This document shows, piece after piece, positions 24,905 to 37,515 of a stretch of DNA of 64,000 nt (positions are counted from its first letter, which is position 1; each line of letters begins with the position of its first letter). Below the pieces are notes generated by a model. It worked only from the letters and a program-made list of their open reading frames with translations. It ran no database searches and had not been told where the DNA came from. The stretch spans positions 15,761,712 to 15,825,711 of the forward strand of contig NC_134940.1 in assembly GCF_051020765.1 (NCBI RefSeq), given 5' to 3'. Position numbers and translations under genes: made by a program. The DNA is from Lasioglossum baleicum. Taxonomy: Eukaryota > Arthropoda > Insecta > Hymenoptera > Halictidae.

Positions 24905-27725
24905 GGATCTCAAAACGACGTATTCATCTTGTCAGTTCACTCACAAATTCTATATTCTATTTGTTTGCATTCCGTTTCCGTCTTTTCGACATCTTTCTAT
25001 TCGTTTCTTTATTTTGTACAACAAAATAGACAAGCGTTAATCGATGAGGAATTAACACAAATACTTTCGATGTATAAGGCTTAAAAAGATGATAGGTATA
25101 TAATAATCACTCGTCGTATGTAATTAATTAAAGGTTAGTTTTGATTGTGATCGTAGGGAAAAAGTTTAATTTAAGTACACAAAAGGAACGTTCGTTAATA
25201 ATAAGGAAATGTATTTTTAATCGTCGAAAATGTGTAAATTTTTACATCGCATCGTTAGTAGCGTAGGACGAACCCCGATTTCGTGCTATTCGTGAAGAAC
25301 TAGTATTATTCTGCCGTGCAGTTGTTTTTGAATTTTCTTTGTAGCCGTTTCATTGATTGTGTGCCGCGCGATCCGACAAAATTGCAGTGCGGTGCAATAC
25401 TGTTAAATACACACATTTCTTGAATGTACGACAAAAAGCTTAATTACTAACACGTGGAATGGTAGCAAATTATGCTCTGGTTAATTTCTTCTTTTCTGCC
25501 ATTTTTTAACCTTGCCACAGTTTACTTGCAGTACATTACTAAAAAAACTATAGACGAACTGTACTTCTACAGTTCAGAAAAAAAATAGAAAATGCTTTAT
25601 CGACCTATTTTAACATTATAAATATAACGCCCGTAAAGTGAGCTGTACTCGCCGATTATAAATTGCCGAGCTAAAAATGAGGTTGATAAACAATTGTTAA
25701 CTATCTACAAAGACAGTGTGAAGGTTGCGTGTTTACGTTTCACATACTTTTGTATTCGCACGTTTAATTTCGTTTTTATATCATTGTACGCGTTAGCGGC
25801 TTCAGACCACAAATAAACTAAAACTTTCGTAAAAACGACTAAAAGTGAAGGACTATCATTTAATGTGTCATAAAAGTAAGAGAAAAAATATAAGTTACAA
25901 AATAAAGCGTCGTGATACAAATGCAAAAAAACAACAAAACCATTTACGTAGATGAACGTGCCGGTGTTAGTATATTGTTAGTTACAGAAACAACGATTTC
26001 ATGTATATACTTTTATCATTCTAAAAAATTCGCAAAGAAATCGATGATCCGATGCACGCAAAAAAGCTTCCGACGTGTTGCATCTCTCATGTTTTGCTCG
26101 AATTTTATGATCTCTTTCTTCTCTCCCCCTGTTACCGTCTCGGCTTATGTGCATCTCTTTCGACCTACAATTCATCCCCTATAGCGGTCAGCCGCCGTTG
26201 CGACTCGCATTTTTTCTCGTGAAGCTCCGAAGTGCGGTTAATCCGCGTATCGAAGCGTATCGAGGGTATAATGCAACGTTATTACCCTCGTTTAACCTTC
26301 AGACGTATAACTGGGGTACGAAAGGCTTTAAACGCTTCACCGTGTCAATGAAAGAAAAATTACAGGCCAGTTCTATTTAAACTTTCGTCGGGATTAGAAC
26401 TAGCCGCAATTTAATAGCCGGAGTACGTGTCCAAATATTTATTTTCGCAGGCGTCGTTCCACCTCGTGCAACACGTCGTAATTAACGCTAGAATTTATCG
26501 AGGTTTCAACCAACATACAAATGAATCGATTCACAGAATATATTCCTACCGACATACATTTGCGTGCTGAATAATCGTTATACATACCAACAATCTGAGA
26601 TGGATCATTTTCACCCTGTCAGTATATATAGATCAACAGTTTCCGTTGTTTCTATTAATAAATTAATTAATCTCGGGTATAATACGTATCGAATCTCGAT
26701 CCAGGTTCAAGGTGTAAATATGTAGAAATCTGTCTTGTCGGGAAGAAAATCATTTATTTATTGTATCAGTTCGTGATAAATCATATTATTCGTTTTAAAC
26801 AGGGTTTTTATTATTGCTCGATTAATAAGATCCAAGTATTCGAATGTACTCGACGAGATGTAGAATGTAAATTCGGAAAAATTGTAAAGTGGAAGGTTAC
26901 TACAAATCATCAGGGGAAAGTTTTGGATATTTATTATGAGGAATCAACGGTTGGGGTTCGGACGACTGATTTAATTTGATAAATACAACTAAGATTGGCA
27001 TACACAACATCTGTTGATGAGAACACGAGTCACGAAGTGGTGTTGGATCTGCCGACAAGGGGTTTTGGGTGTTGCGATCGGTAGTTACGTCACTGCGGCA
27101 TACGTAGCACGGTTTAGGGCGTTGAAACGGAGAGAGTAAGGGTAAGAGGAATGGAGGGATGGAGAGGGAGATAGAGAGACGGAGAGGGAGAAGGACCGAA
27201 CGTCGATCGATGCATTGAGGCGCCAGGCTCTGAGCTCAGCCCCGTTTCGTTCCATCACCCTTACCCCAGAACATGCCCTGCAGCGAACCAGCCCTCCGGG
27301 GTTTTCTCTTTTACCGTGCAGTTGCGCATTAACCTCTCGACGGTGTGGAGTTGCGTGCCGTTCGTTCGGTCACTGGACTTTCAGTCCCGTTGCCGTTGCA
27401 TCGGTCTTCGACACTCGGCTGCACCGCTTCGGTTTCGGTTCCCCAATTGTTGCAACCTACCTCTCCGGGAGCAGCACAATTATCGACAATATGTTGTTCA
27501 TCCAGGGTCCGTCGCGGTTTCGCCGGGGGTGGTGTTGATTACCGGTATCATTCGTTAATCGTAATCATGTTGACTGTATCGGTCGCCAGCAGACGTCATC
27601 TCGACGAGCCACATTTAAAATCACCATCCCTTGAGAGCAAAGTCGCTGGTATTCTGTGAATGTCATCGATTGCATCTACGTCCTCGGGCTTGCTATTGTG
27701 ATGTTCGATTCAATGACAGACGATT
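24905..27725. other. SF3B3 3' flank and upstream region of the LDLa/CUB gene
   Basis: The first kilobase is AT-rich and probably contains the SF3B3 3' UTR, with poly(A) hexamers near 25812 and 25902. A hairpin (CGAGGGTATAAT...TTATTACCCTCG) lies near 26261-26290. From about 27120 the base composition changes: a GA-rich block (27123-27200) is followed by CpG-rich sequence to about 27680, the likely promoter and 5' UTR of the next gene. ORFs here are short and overlapping and are not supported as coding. Confidence 0.55.
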
Positions 27726-30700
27726 ATGGTAAATCCTCTTGTTACATCTTCTTTGGAAGCCTTCGTGTTTGCGTGTGATATTTCGTGCGCTTTTGACATA
27801 CATATACATACATTCGACCGAGTCCGGGTAACAAAATCGCATCGGCCTCGTAGCAGTTTCATTTCCGCGGTATAATGTGACGTTTACGGGGCAGACGTTA
27901 TCGCGCTATGTTCACGTGTTTCAAATAAAGTAGCTTTTATTGTTGTCTTTTTTTATTCATTGTTTCTCAGTGTAACGTGGTCGTTGAATATAAATACGTA
28001 TATACTTATTTGCCGGTAGCGTCTTCGTCGGAACAATGGAAATGAAAATCTGTACTCGATATATTTGACACGAGTATTTTTCATTTATTTAGGTAGGGTC
28101 AATCTAATCTCGGCGAGTGCCATGTCGGGCAAACAACTCGAGAGCGAGTGTATATGCACGCAATTATATTTCTGTTTGCTTTTTCAAAATTTCTGTTTGC
28201 ACACAGTGGGGACGAGTCAATTGCAATGAAAACATGTCCATTACGTCGAGAGTGCCTATATCGTGTAAATGTAAATAATAGACGAAATGAAAGTGATGAA
28301 GTAGGTTGACATTTGAAGCACCTTGGCGGTCAATGTTTACACACATATGTATATTTACTTGATTGCTTCTCGTTTTTTATTTCTACATCGAAATATTCGT
28401 CGATTTATATTTTTTTCATCTGCTTTATTAAAATGACAGGTACGAATGATTATGTTTTATTTCATTTTTTAAATGTTTGAGCAAATTTTTTGCCAGAGGC
28501 AATAAAAGATTATTTAACTAACCGATATGGTTTTTGTCTCGCAGGAGATAGCTGATGCTGGAGGTGGCTACAAGCGAATTCGGGTAACTGCTCTGGTTCT
28601 GTTGGTGCTTCTGTTCGGTTGCTTCGACTATGTGGCAGGAGGTGATTGTGGTCTGGCTGAGTTGACTTGCAGAGATCGACATTGCGTACCGATAGATGCT
28701 TACTGTAATGGCCGAGACGACTGCGGAGACAACAGTGATGAGCCACCGATGTGTACACCGTGCAATCGTACCTATCATGGTCGAGAAGGACGCACGTACA
28801 AGTTAGATCTTCCAAGACCGTCGGAGGAACGTCTACCATTTCTTTGTCACTTGACATTTACCGCTGCTGGACAGGGGTATGGGGAATTAGTGCAACTTCT
28901 CTGGGACGCATTCAGCGTGGGTAGAGTAGATCCAAACACGGATAGCTTCATAGCAAGTTGCCCGGAGGGTTCGTTGCAGTTAGCAGAACTGGGTAGACAC
29001 TTTACTGGTGGGTCTTGGTGTGGAGTGGGAGAGGGACAGGCATCTTATTACAGCGAGACCAGCACCGTAACAGCATCCATACGGTTGTTTCACGCACCTC
29101 CTAGCGTGCCATTCGAGTTCCAATTGCGGTATAGATTCGTAGCACGCAACGAAGCTGTTGCTAGATTAGGAAAACCAGATCTTCCAATTGAAAGAGGCTC
29201 CCCAGTACCGGGTACATACTGCTCCAGAAATTTTTACGAATGCCATTTGAAGCAGTGTAGGCTACAGAGCCCGAATTATCCCGGCGAGTACCCGAGGAAC
29301 GCAAGCTGCTTGATCACCATAAGGCAGAAGGAAGTGCCTACATGCAAGCATGCGATGATCTCCGTGAAATCCACGGCGGTCGGTCCAGTCGGAGTCACTA
29401 CAGCCAATAGTTCTTTAAGCGTATGGCAGGATTGTCCTCCAGAGAAGGACCGCCTCATCTTTCACGACGGTGTTCGCCCAGAAGATCCGATCTTGTTGAT
29501 CTATTGCGGAGGACCGTTGCCTAGAATAACTGCCAGGGGTCCGACGATGCAAGTGGAATTCCGCAGCTCTCCGATAGCCATTCCTCTGGGTGCTGCTGCT
29601 CTGCGGCTCGAGTTCGAAATCCAAGTAGTGTACGTCGACTCCGACGGACTCGATTACGCTAGGGGTCCCCAAGGCTGCCACTTTTTTGTAAACGGGACTA
29701 GCAAACGGAGCGGTATACTGCGAGCACCGCTGCACGCACTGCCACCAAACTCTAGCTGTACATGGAATATCAAAGGGGCCGTTGGAGACAGAGTATGGAT
29801 CTATTTTTCTTCTTACTCCCAAAGAGATCTCACAGGCAGCGTAGAGAATAATGCCAGCTCCCAGTCGGACGTACCCTGCGCTGTCAAACTGATCTTCTGG
29901 GATGGAACCCCGAACACGGGTTTCCCAGTGGCTACGCTTTGCGACGACACGCCTAAGTTGTGCGCGCACGCAGCTTTGAGAAACGTCACCAGAAGTACAC
30001 GGCCGTGCACTAAGGAAGAAAGCTACATGACGGAGGCACCTTCCCTGACGCTGCGCATGGAGACACAGTTGGGCACTGCTCTTCACACGGTTAATTTTAA
30101 TGTGAGCAGCTGATATATCAACTGTTGCTTTTCTCTATTGATTTATATCGCCGATTGCCCTTTCAAAATTCAATTTTTCATACGATGTAAGTAGCCGATC
30201 GCGAAGCAGCGTGTACATGAACAATTCTATCTTGCAGGCACAGTATGAATTTATATCGACCCTCCAAGTCGGCGAGCCCTGGGGAGACGGGGTCTGCAGC
30301 CGGGTTTGGCGCAAAGTTCGAAGCGGGGAGGTGATGTCGCCGCGGGACGTCCGGCTGTTCGGCAGGGGCGGGTCCTCGAAGTTGGACTGCCGGTACCGGA
30401 TCGAGGCGGGCACGGACGAGAGGGTGCGGCTAACGTTCCACAACGTCAGCCTCGGCGAGTCGACAGTTTGTACGAGCGAGCCAGACCCTCATACCGGTCG
30501 ACCGCGTTGCGTTCAGGAGGTGGGCTCCAGAGAAGCTCGGATAGTCTTGTATGAGGCCCCCTGGCGGGATATTCGGCTGCCCAGAGCCTGTCTGTGCGAC
30601 AACACGTCGCACTTGCCTCTGACGCACATCTCCTCGAGCAGAGCTCTGGAGATCTCGTTCTTGGTTGAACAGCAGGCGCCGCACGAGGACTTCGAGACGC

Positions 30701-31771
30701 TTTTCTTCTACGCGAGCTTCGAGCTGATCCGGGCACCCGAGTGTCCCAGGAAGCAGAGAGTACGCGGAGAAGGTGATTAGGCTTCTTGCAGTCATTATTC
30801 AATTAGTGTATATAAATAGACGGTTCACGTATGACGTGTACACGTTCAAAGCCGCGATCTCTAATTTTTACCGAATCCCTTTGTGCTTTTCAGGAGGCGA
30901 GCTGAGGTTCGTGTCACCACCGCTGTCGAGACCGGACATCTACTGTGAGGGACTACCTTGGCTAGTGGAGGCACGCGAGAACAGGTCTCTGTTCGTGTTA
31001 ACCTGGGGCTGGTTCCTCCCTCTGGAGCCATCGCCACCGTCGGAACTGAATGAGCAGACAAAGTGTCCGACGACCAACCGGATACTCCTCTACTCCGGAT
31101 GGCCGCCCAAGCTGCTGAAGGTGGTGTGCCCTGCTGAGCCAGGCGCAAGAGAGTTTACGGTTCATGTGTTCTCGGAGGAATGGCTCGGTGGCACCGGTGA
31201 GGGCAAATGGCCTGGGCCGCCGCGGCCACCTGCGCTTCTCTTGGACTTCGTTGCCAGGGAGTCTGGTCAGGCTGCAGCCTCGTGGCTCGAGATATCGAAG
31301 AGCAGAGCGGCATTGCGTAGACAACTGCGGCTGCCCGAGAGGGGGATTGAGAACGAAACTTCATCGCACGGGGATTGCCCTCACAAATGCCCCGAGCTGA
31401 GCGCCTGCATCGCCGCGAGCCTCTGGTGCGATGGACGAGCCCATTGCCCGTCCGGGCACGACGAAGCCAATTGCGGCAACGGCGCGAAACTCCTCGGACT
31501 GCTTCCATCGGAAATGTGGCTAGTGCTGGCCGGTGTCGCGGGAATTATCGCTGCCTTTGCGTGTTTCTTCGCTGTACTCATCAGCAGGTGAGCGATCCTT
31601 ACCTCGCTGTCCAGAGTCTGTCGTCCGTGGTTTAATGAGGTCTGTACAGCACAGTCTTTATGTTGCAGGTCGAAAACACGCAACAAGGGACTTCATTACA
31701 AGGGTACAAAGAAAAGCAATAGACCGAGACGCGCACCCACAGAAGAAACGCTGCTCGGAGCAGCCTCCTGA
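27726..31771 (+). CDS. Single-pass membrane protein with LDL-receptor class A and CUB-like domains
   Basis: Exons 27726-27728 (the ATG only), 28545-30101, 30238-30772, 30894-31587, 31669-31771 (TGA), 963 aa. A signal sequence (TALVLLVLLFGCF, about residues 16-28) leads into an LDLa module (about 36-71; CRDRHCVPIDAYCNGRDDCG). A Cys-rich CUB-like region follows (e.g. CRLQSPNYPGEYPRNASC), with several N-glycosylation sequons. A second LDLa (CPHKCPELSAC, DGRAHCPSGHDEANC) precedes one transmembrane helix (WLVLAGVAGIIAAFACFFAV, about 906-928) and a short basic tail. It is probably a surface receptor or adhesion protein. The domain order recalls Drosophila Loaf, but I cannot verify orthology, so no symbol is given. 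The start is inferred: exon 28545 is preceded by a strong acceptor and needs a phase-0 upstream exon, which ...ATG|GTAAAT at 27726 provides. The alternative start is the ATG at 28527, which lies within that acceptor tract. Confidence 0.85.
30800..30863. repeat. MITE fragment filling half of a 121-bp intron
   Basis: CGGTTCACGT...GTGTACACGTTCAAAGCCGCGATCTCTA matches the right end of the hAT-like MITEs at 768-914 and 19912-20316. It lies inside the intron 30773-30893 of the LDLa/CUB gene, between donor and acceptor. The left end is not recognisable. Confidence 0.6.
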
Positions 31772-31828
31772 CAACAGCAACCCGGTTTCGTGGAGTACAT
31801 CCACGTTGACCGGGAAACAACCGTTTAG
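31772..31828 (+). other. In-frame extension after the TGA of the LDLa/CUB gene (possible readthrough)
   Basis: The TGA at 31769-31771 is followed by C (UGA-C, a leaky context) and then by 18 sense codons before TAG at 31826-31828. The predicted extension starts QQQPGF and ends DRETTV, a class I PDZ-ligand pattern (T-x-V). No GT-AG alternative that removes the TGA and keeps frame was found. Whether it is translated is unknown. Confidence 0.4.
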
Positions 31829-34800
31829 CAATATTTCTCTATGCTTCACCGTCCATTAACTTACCACTGTTCCACGTTTTTCAATCATGATTCATCCTTT
31901 CGAGTACCTTCTTTTCTAGTCGATGGTAAGTGGAGTCTTTCGGTTATCCCTGGCTATTGACAGCATGTTTTATTCAAAGTTCTTGTTAATTAGAAGTGCA
32001 ATAGCGAGGGACACAAGATAACGATTAGGGGTAGAATGTGTTTCGCTTGAAACAGGCCAGCCATTTTCTTTAGTTGCGATGGTACTAGATGTAGCATGCA
32101 ACGGAGAAGGCACGCGCATATGTGTATGGAATACTCTCGTACCATTGGAGCTGGAGGACATGATTCCACGATATATTTCAGGTGAAACACCCTGTTAGTT
32201 CCGTTACGTTGAATCGTTCTAATGTTTGCAGCTGACGTGGTTATGGTTGACCTTAGTTTTAATTATCGTTGCGTTGTTATGCGTTAACGTGAACGATACA
32301 GTTCAGTTCCATGGGGAGTAGACGATTTCAGTTTCGTCGACGTAGCGGACGCGAAGATAAGTGCAAATAATACAATATTAAAGTACGTACACAGAAATAC
32401 ATGAATAATTTAATAAAATATCACACACATTGCTCAAAGAACGTTGTAACTGCCAAAAAATATTTTAAGTTCGATTAGCAGTTGTACAATTTTTAGCAAC
32501 AATGGAAACGAACAATAGGAAACGAGAGAGGGAGAGGGAGTGAGAGCGGTGAATGTAAAACTGTCTTATACTGTTGTTTAAGGATGTTCTCGATTTTTAT
32601 CATTAACATAAGTTACGCGCATTGTGAAATATGCGTTTTTGCTCTCAACGATACCAAAGATTCGTTCCGACGTATACATATTTAACGTTAACGTTTCTCT
32701 CGTACTGTTTCGAAATATTTTCGACTTTCTTCATCGCTGAGCCGTACTGTTAACGAACTTACGTATCGTTGTTTAATTTGAAGGCTTGCTGGACTCGCAA
32801 GACAGGAGGATTTACGATAAGTATCGACAACGAGAGCTCGCATCACGTTTGATTTGTAGAACGGGTAGGAGGTGGCTGCAGGGTCGACGATAATAACTTG
32901 GCAGGTTGGATGCACGGTTTCCATCGAACAGGTACACGGAATTTACCTGCTGAACTATTTTTGTCGAGCTATACGTAAATATATACCATTAAGGGAACAA
33001 TTGTAGGTGAAGTTCCAGCGCACAAGAAATTCTCATAAAGCTGAAAGAAAGAACAAAAAAAAGTACTTAGATGAGATTTATATGGTACAATATTATATAA
33101 CAGTGTTTCCTCAGCTCTTCGTTTCTTCTACTACGAAAAGTGTACAATTCTATTTCGAGGCCGATCACATCTTTTGTATAGAATATTTTTCATCGAGTAC
33201 TCGTTCTTTGTTCACGAACAAATTTCTTTGGTTCGCAATGATATATACAAATATATACATAGATATATCTATAAAAGGAACGTATAAAAAGGGAAAAGAA
33301 AATAGCAGCAAAGTATAATATATTCTTACTAACCAAAGGAAATTGAGAATCAGACGATCTATTTAAAACGTAGAACTAGCAACGTTCAGAGGACACACTT
33401 CCGCGGATATTCTAAAAGAAAGAAGTTACTCGTAAAATCGCTGTTATACAATATTTAGTACTATAGTTTATAGTTGCACTTAAACGATTAGAGTCTACTT
33501 AGCTGCGACAGAAAGAAATATGGAATATAGCGACGTAATTTACAAACTATAAAACACTCGGTAACATTAGAAAGTTGTTATTCGAATATAATTACCTGTT
33601 ACACGAAAACGACTAACACGTATTACATAAGCGGAAATGGATATATTCGCCTACTAGGTAGTTGGAGACTAGGTGGTTCGTACGTAAAAAAGAAACAAGA
33701 TCGATTCATCGTCATTGAATATTTTAAGCCGATATTCCGATTCACGAACTGCAATCTGAACGAATAAATCAAACATAGTTTTTAATTGGATCATCGATCG
33801 ATCACATTTGCTGTACGCGAGTCACGCAGTTTAAGGAGTTACAGGTTAAGTACCACTGTAAGGACTGAAAGTAAATTACAAGAAGCAGTGATTAAGCGAA
33901 GGGAAGACAACAATATGTATTGTAATAAGTGCTACTTGAAGAAAAGTTTACATCACGATATATTGTATAATTAGTTTTTAGAAAGTATACAAGACATTTA
34001 GGACATTCTGCGCGTCGCGTGATGCGCCAAGCAAACGCCCGGCTCCTCGCAGAGAATCGGACGTTTCGACAACTAGATAACTGCTAGATTGTGGATTTTA
34101 TTCATTTAGAACGGTTTTCGTCTTCCGAAATTCTTTAAAACAGTTCGATCAAATTCTTGGCCTCCTCGAAACACGATAATACAGAGTCTCTAATGTAGGG
34201 AACAAACTTCTGTTTTTTTCTTCGACCGCAATGTTTGTCCAATGGTAATTGCAACCCGCTGGGAGTCTGGCGACGCGAAATTCATTTCATACTTCATACC
34301 CGGAGCATACGTTCGTGCAGATGACGCTTAGGGTACGAGAATTAAATGTATGTAACACGGTCAGCAAACTCGTTTCCGTCTCGAGCGAAGAAACCGGAAG
34401 AATTGTCGCGCAAGGGAAGTTGTTCTTCCGAGCGGGTGATTTCAAATAATTTTAACATTTCTTTCCTATCTTTTTACCCCTCAAATGGACTACCGGACTT
34501 GATTGAAACGAATGCGTAAAATCCTCAATCCACCGTGAATCGATATTGATTTTATCTCATTAAGTCGGTAAAAGCGAATTTCGAAAGATATCGCCTGATT
34601 TGTTGCATTTTGACGTCCGTTTCGAATGTCCACTTGAAGGTTGAAGACATGCGAGGTATCGAAGACGATCGCGCGAGTCGCGTTGTTTGGCGATCAGGTT
34701 TTGATATTTTATGATTTCGTTGATTTCGGTCTGTTTTGTTGTTGCGTATAAATAACGCCAGGTGTTTTTCGGTTTCAGAAAGGCTGTGTTACTTTAATCT

Positions 34801-35485
34801 TTACGCTCGGGATATATGGATACGCGAGTGCTGTCGATTCACGCAGACCGTGTGGCTCAATACTTACAATTAGCGAGTATTAGAAGAGTTTTGATAGAGA
34901 ATTTCACGGGGACCGTGTCCTCGGATATATTCTAATCGGACGAGGACGATTCTTTTTTCCTCGAGTGGCGAGAGAACGGTTCAGAGATACAATTTTACGA
35001 AGAGCAACGTATACATACTAGGATGATCTACTTTAGTAACGAATTTACCGAACGTAACGACTCGAGAGAGAGAGACGGAGGAGGGGAGAGGATTTAAATA
35101 TTATTACACTTACACTTACACAATTATACATAGAACGTATGCGTATTCAACATTTATTACACGGAACGTGAACGTATGTATTCGTTTCAAGGTTTTAGAA
35201 CACGGGAATCGATTGATCGACGCGTCTCGGTGGAGGAGGAGAATTGTCGCTCCTCGAACGCGTCATAGAAAACTTAATGCCTTTTATGCTGTAAGTGTGA
35301 TCTAAGGTCCCCGATAATCTCGTTTCAAGGTCAAGAGGATTACCGATAATTGCTCGTTTGTAGTAATAGATGCCAAAGAGACAGACATAGAAAGAATAAT
35401 AATTTTACGATTCTACTTTCTCCGAAGTGTCTTCTTTTCTTCCAACGAATCGATCGGATTCTTTCCACTAACGATTGTTCGTATA

Positions 35486-36129
35486 CAGGGTGCGGCGCAA
35501 ATTAATCCCCACGATTTTTCAACCCCTTCGGATGGTCGGACAGAAAAATGTTTCGTACCAAAGTTAATCAGCATTTAACCGACAAGAAATTGCAATTTTT
35601 TAATTATTTTAATGGAGCTGGGTATTTTTAATTTCATAATATTGTAGGCGACGTCGAAACGAATTCAACGACCTGCTATACGATGACTTTCAGATGACCT
35701 CGAAAGAAAATATCGCCGCATGAATCAATTGCCAGAATATTTGAAATAATTCGACGGTCCGTAATAGCAACGTCTCGCATTTAGAGGTAAACAAATGAAC
35801 GTAAACATTGCTTCAGAACTTAACTCATCAAAAACCTAATTTATGCGGAGCCAAATTGAAAACACAAATGTTAAACATGTACATGTAATTAATTAATAAT
35901 TAAATTAAATTTCAAGGTCATCTGAAAGTCATTGTATAGCAGGTCGTCGAATTCGTTTCGACGTCGCCTACAATATTATGAAATTAAAAATACCCAGCTC
36001 CATTAAAATAATTAAAAAATTGCAATTTCCTGTCGGTTAAATACTGATTAACTTTGGTACCAAATACTTTTCTGTCCGACCACCCGAAGGGACTGAAAAA
36101 TCGTGGGGACTAATTTGCGCCGCACCCTG
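35486..36129. repeat. Foldback element 1 (CAGGGTGCGG termini)
   Basis: Arms of about 220 bp (35486-35705 and about 35915-36129) are near-perfect reverse complements, separated by about 210 bp of AT-rich sequence. Termini are CAGGGTGCGGCGCAAATTAA on both ends. It is flanked by TATA on both sides, consistent with a TA target duplication. No ORF of note; a non-autonomous Tc1/mariner-like element by termini. Confidence 0.85.
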
Positions 36130-36133
36130 TATA

Positions 36134-36717
36134 CAGGGTGAGTCTCATAATGTGACGATCTCAAATAACTTGTAAATTATTTGTTGTAGAAAAAAAATGT
36201 CCAAATAAATGTTGCATGGTTCCTAGGGGGCCATTCAGTGCTGCAATCTGATTTTCGTTACTTCGATTTTTTATCAAGATATAGAGGTCACCTTCAGTTT
36301 ATTAAATAGAATGCCTAATATTTTTGATTGAACTCGGATGAAGCACAAAATTCTGCGTAAAAAAGTATTGACCTTCATATATCATAAATCTAATAGTTAA
36401 CGAGATATTATCGATATAATTTCCCATATGTAATTATATCGATAATATCTCGTTAACTATTAGATTTATGATATATGAAGGTCAATACTTTTTTACACAG
36501 AATTTTGTGCTTCATCCGAGTTCAATCAAAAATATTAGGCATTCTATTTAATAAACTGAAGGGGGGACCTCTATATCTTGATAAAAAATCGAAGTAACAA
36601 AAATCAAATTGCAGCACTGTTATGTCCTCCTAGAAACCATGCAACATTTGTTTGAACATTTTTTTGTACAACAAATAACTTACAAGTTATTTGAGTCATG
36701 TTACGAGACTCACCCTG
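36134..36717. repeat. Foldback element 2 (CAGGGTGAGTCTC termini), 4 bp from element 1
   Basis: Almost the whole element is two arms of about 285 bp around a spacer of about 14 bp near 36417-36430. The termini CAGGGTGAGTCTCATAA and (reverse complement) CAGGGTGAGTCTCGTAA face outward. The left end shares the TATA spacer with element 1. The right flank lacks a clean TA. The arms differ at only scattered positions, implying a fairly young insertion or a cruciform kept alike by conversion. Confidence 0.85.
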
Positions 36718-37412
36718 TGCCCTGTAGTATACAGTGTATACAAAGTGTATTTACTACGTTGATGCTTGCGCGCACGTGTGCTGTATACTTCTGACGAAAC
36801 AAGAACAACAACAACTTACACATTCTCTGCCCCGCGGTTATAATTGTTTGCCAGTCGATAAATCGGTCATCGTCGATCGGTAGTTCGGTTCGGATGTAGT
36901 ATTTAATAAACATCGTTGGCAAAATCGAAAATTCTAAATACGATTACAATACTGTTATTTTTTAACACCGGAGGGAAACGGTTCATCGCTTTCCATTGAA
37001 AGTTACACTTGTATAGGTACTTTCATATTTAAATAAATACGACAAATTCGAATGTCTGTTCTCTCTGTAGAATTATCTTTGTTTTAATACGTTCAGTTTT
37101 GTTCGTTGTTACACCGTGGATTTTATGCACTTCCAAAGAGACTGTTCTAGAAGAGATCAACGAGTTGTTTGGGGAACGAGAGAACGTTCAATATGATAAA
37201 CAGATATTCTCCGAATTTATTTCTTTTGAATTCGTAGACTTTCTACGTGTACAAAGATCCGTGGTATATATATCGTCGTTCTTATACATAACTATTGTTT
37301 CAGTTCAATGCTCGTATAGCCGGACTTGCGTCAATTCTGATCCAAGATTATAAACATCCCGGCTAAATTTCACGTCTACAGCAGTGGATCCACTTATTAA
37401 CTATTTGACTCT

Positions 37413-37515
37413 GTTTAGACACAGCGGAAACCGCGCGGAGCTTATTTTCATTAGCGTCTTCGTATTCGTTCACATGTGCGATCGAAAACGCGCGGTTTCC
37501 GACGTGTCTGAACGG
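37413..37515. repeat. Short inverted-repeat element
   Basis: AGACACAGCGGAAACCGCGC and the reverse complement of the right end (AGACACGTCGGAAACCGCGC) form imperfect terminal inverted repeats around about 60 bp of unique sequence. It lies just downstream of the ABCC-A stop codon (37595, minus strand), so it is probably transcribed in that 3' UTR. Confidence 0.6.

Noticed and set aside
28527..28529. ATG at 28527 as start of the LDLa/CUB protein
   Set aside because: It lies in the polypyrimidine/acceptor sequence GGTTTTTGTCTCGCAG, and an upstream exon with a perfectly phased ATG exists. Kept only as an alternative.
29415..30086. 223-codon minus-strand ORF opposite the LDLa/CUB exon
   Set aside because: Antisense shadow of a long coding exon; composition and lack of recognisable domain argue against it.
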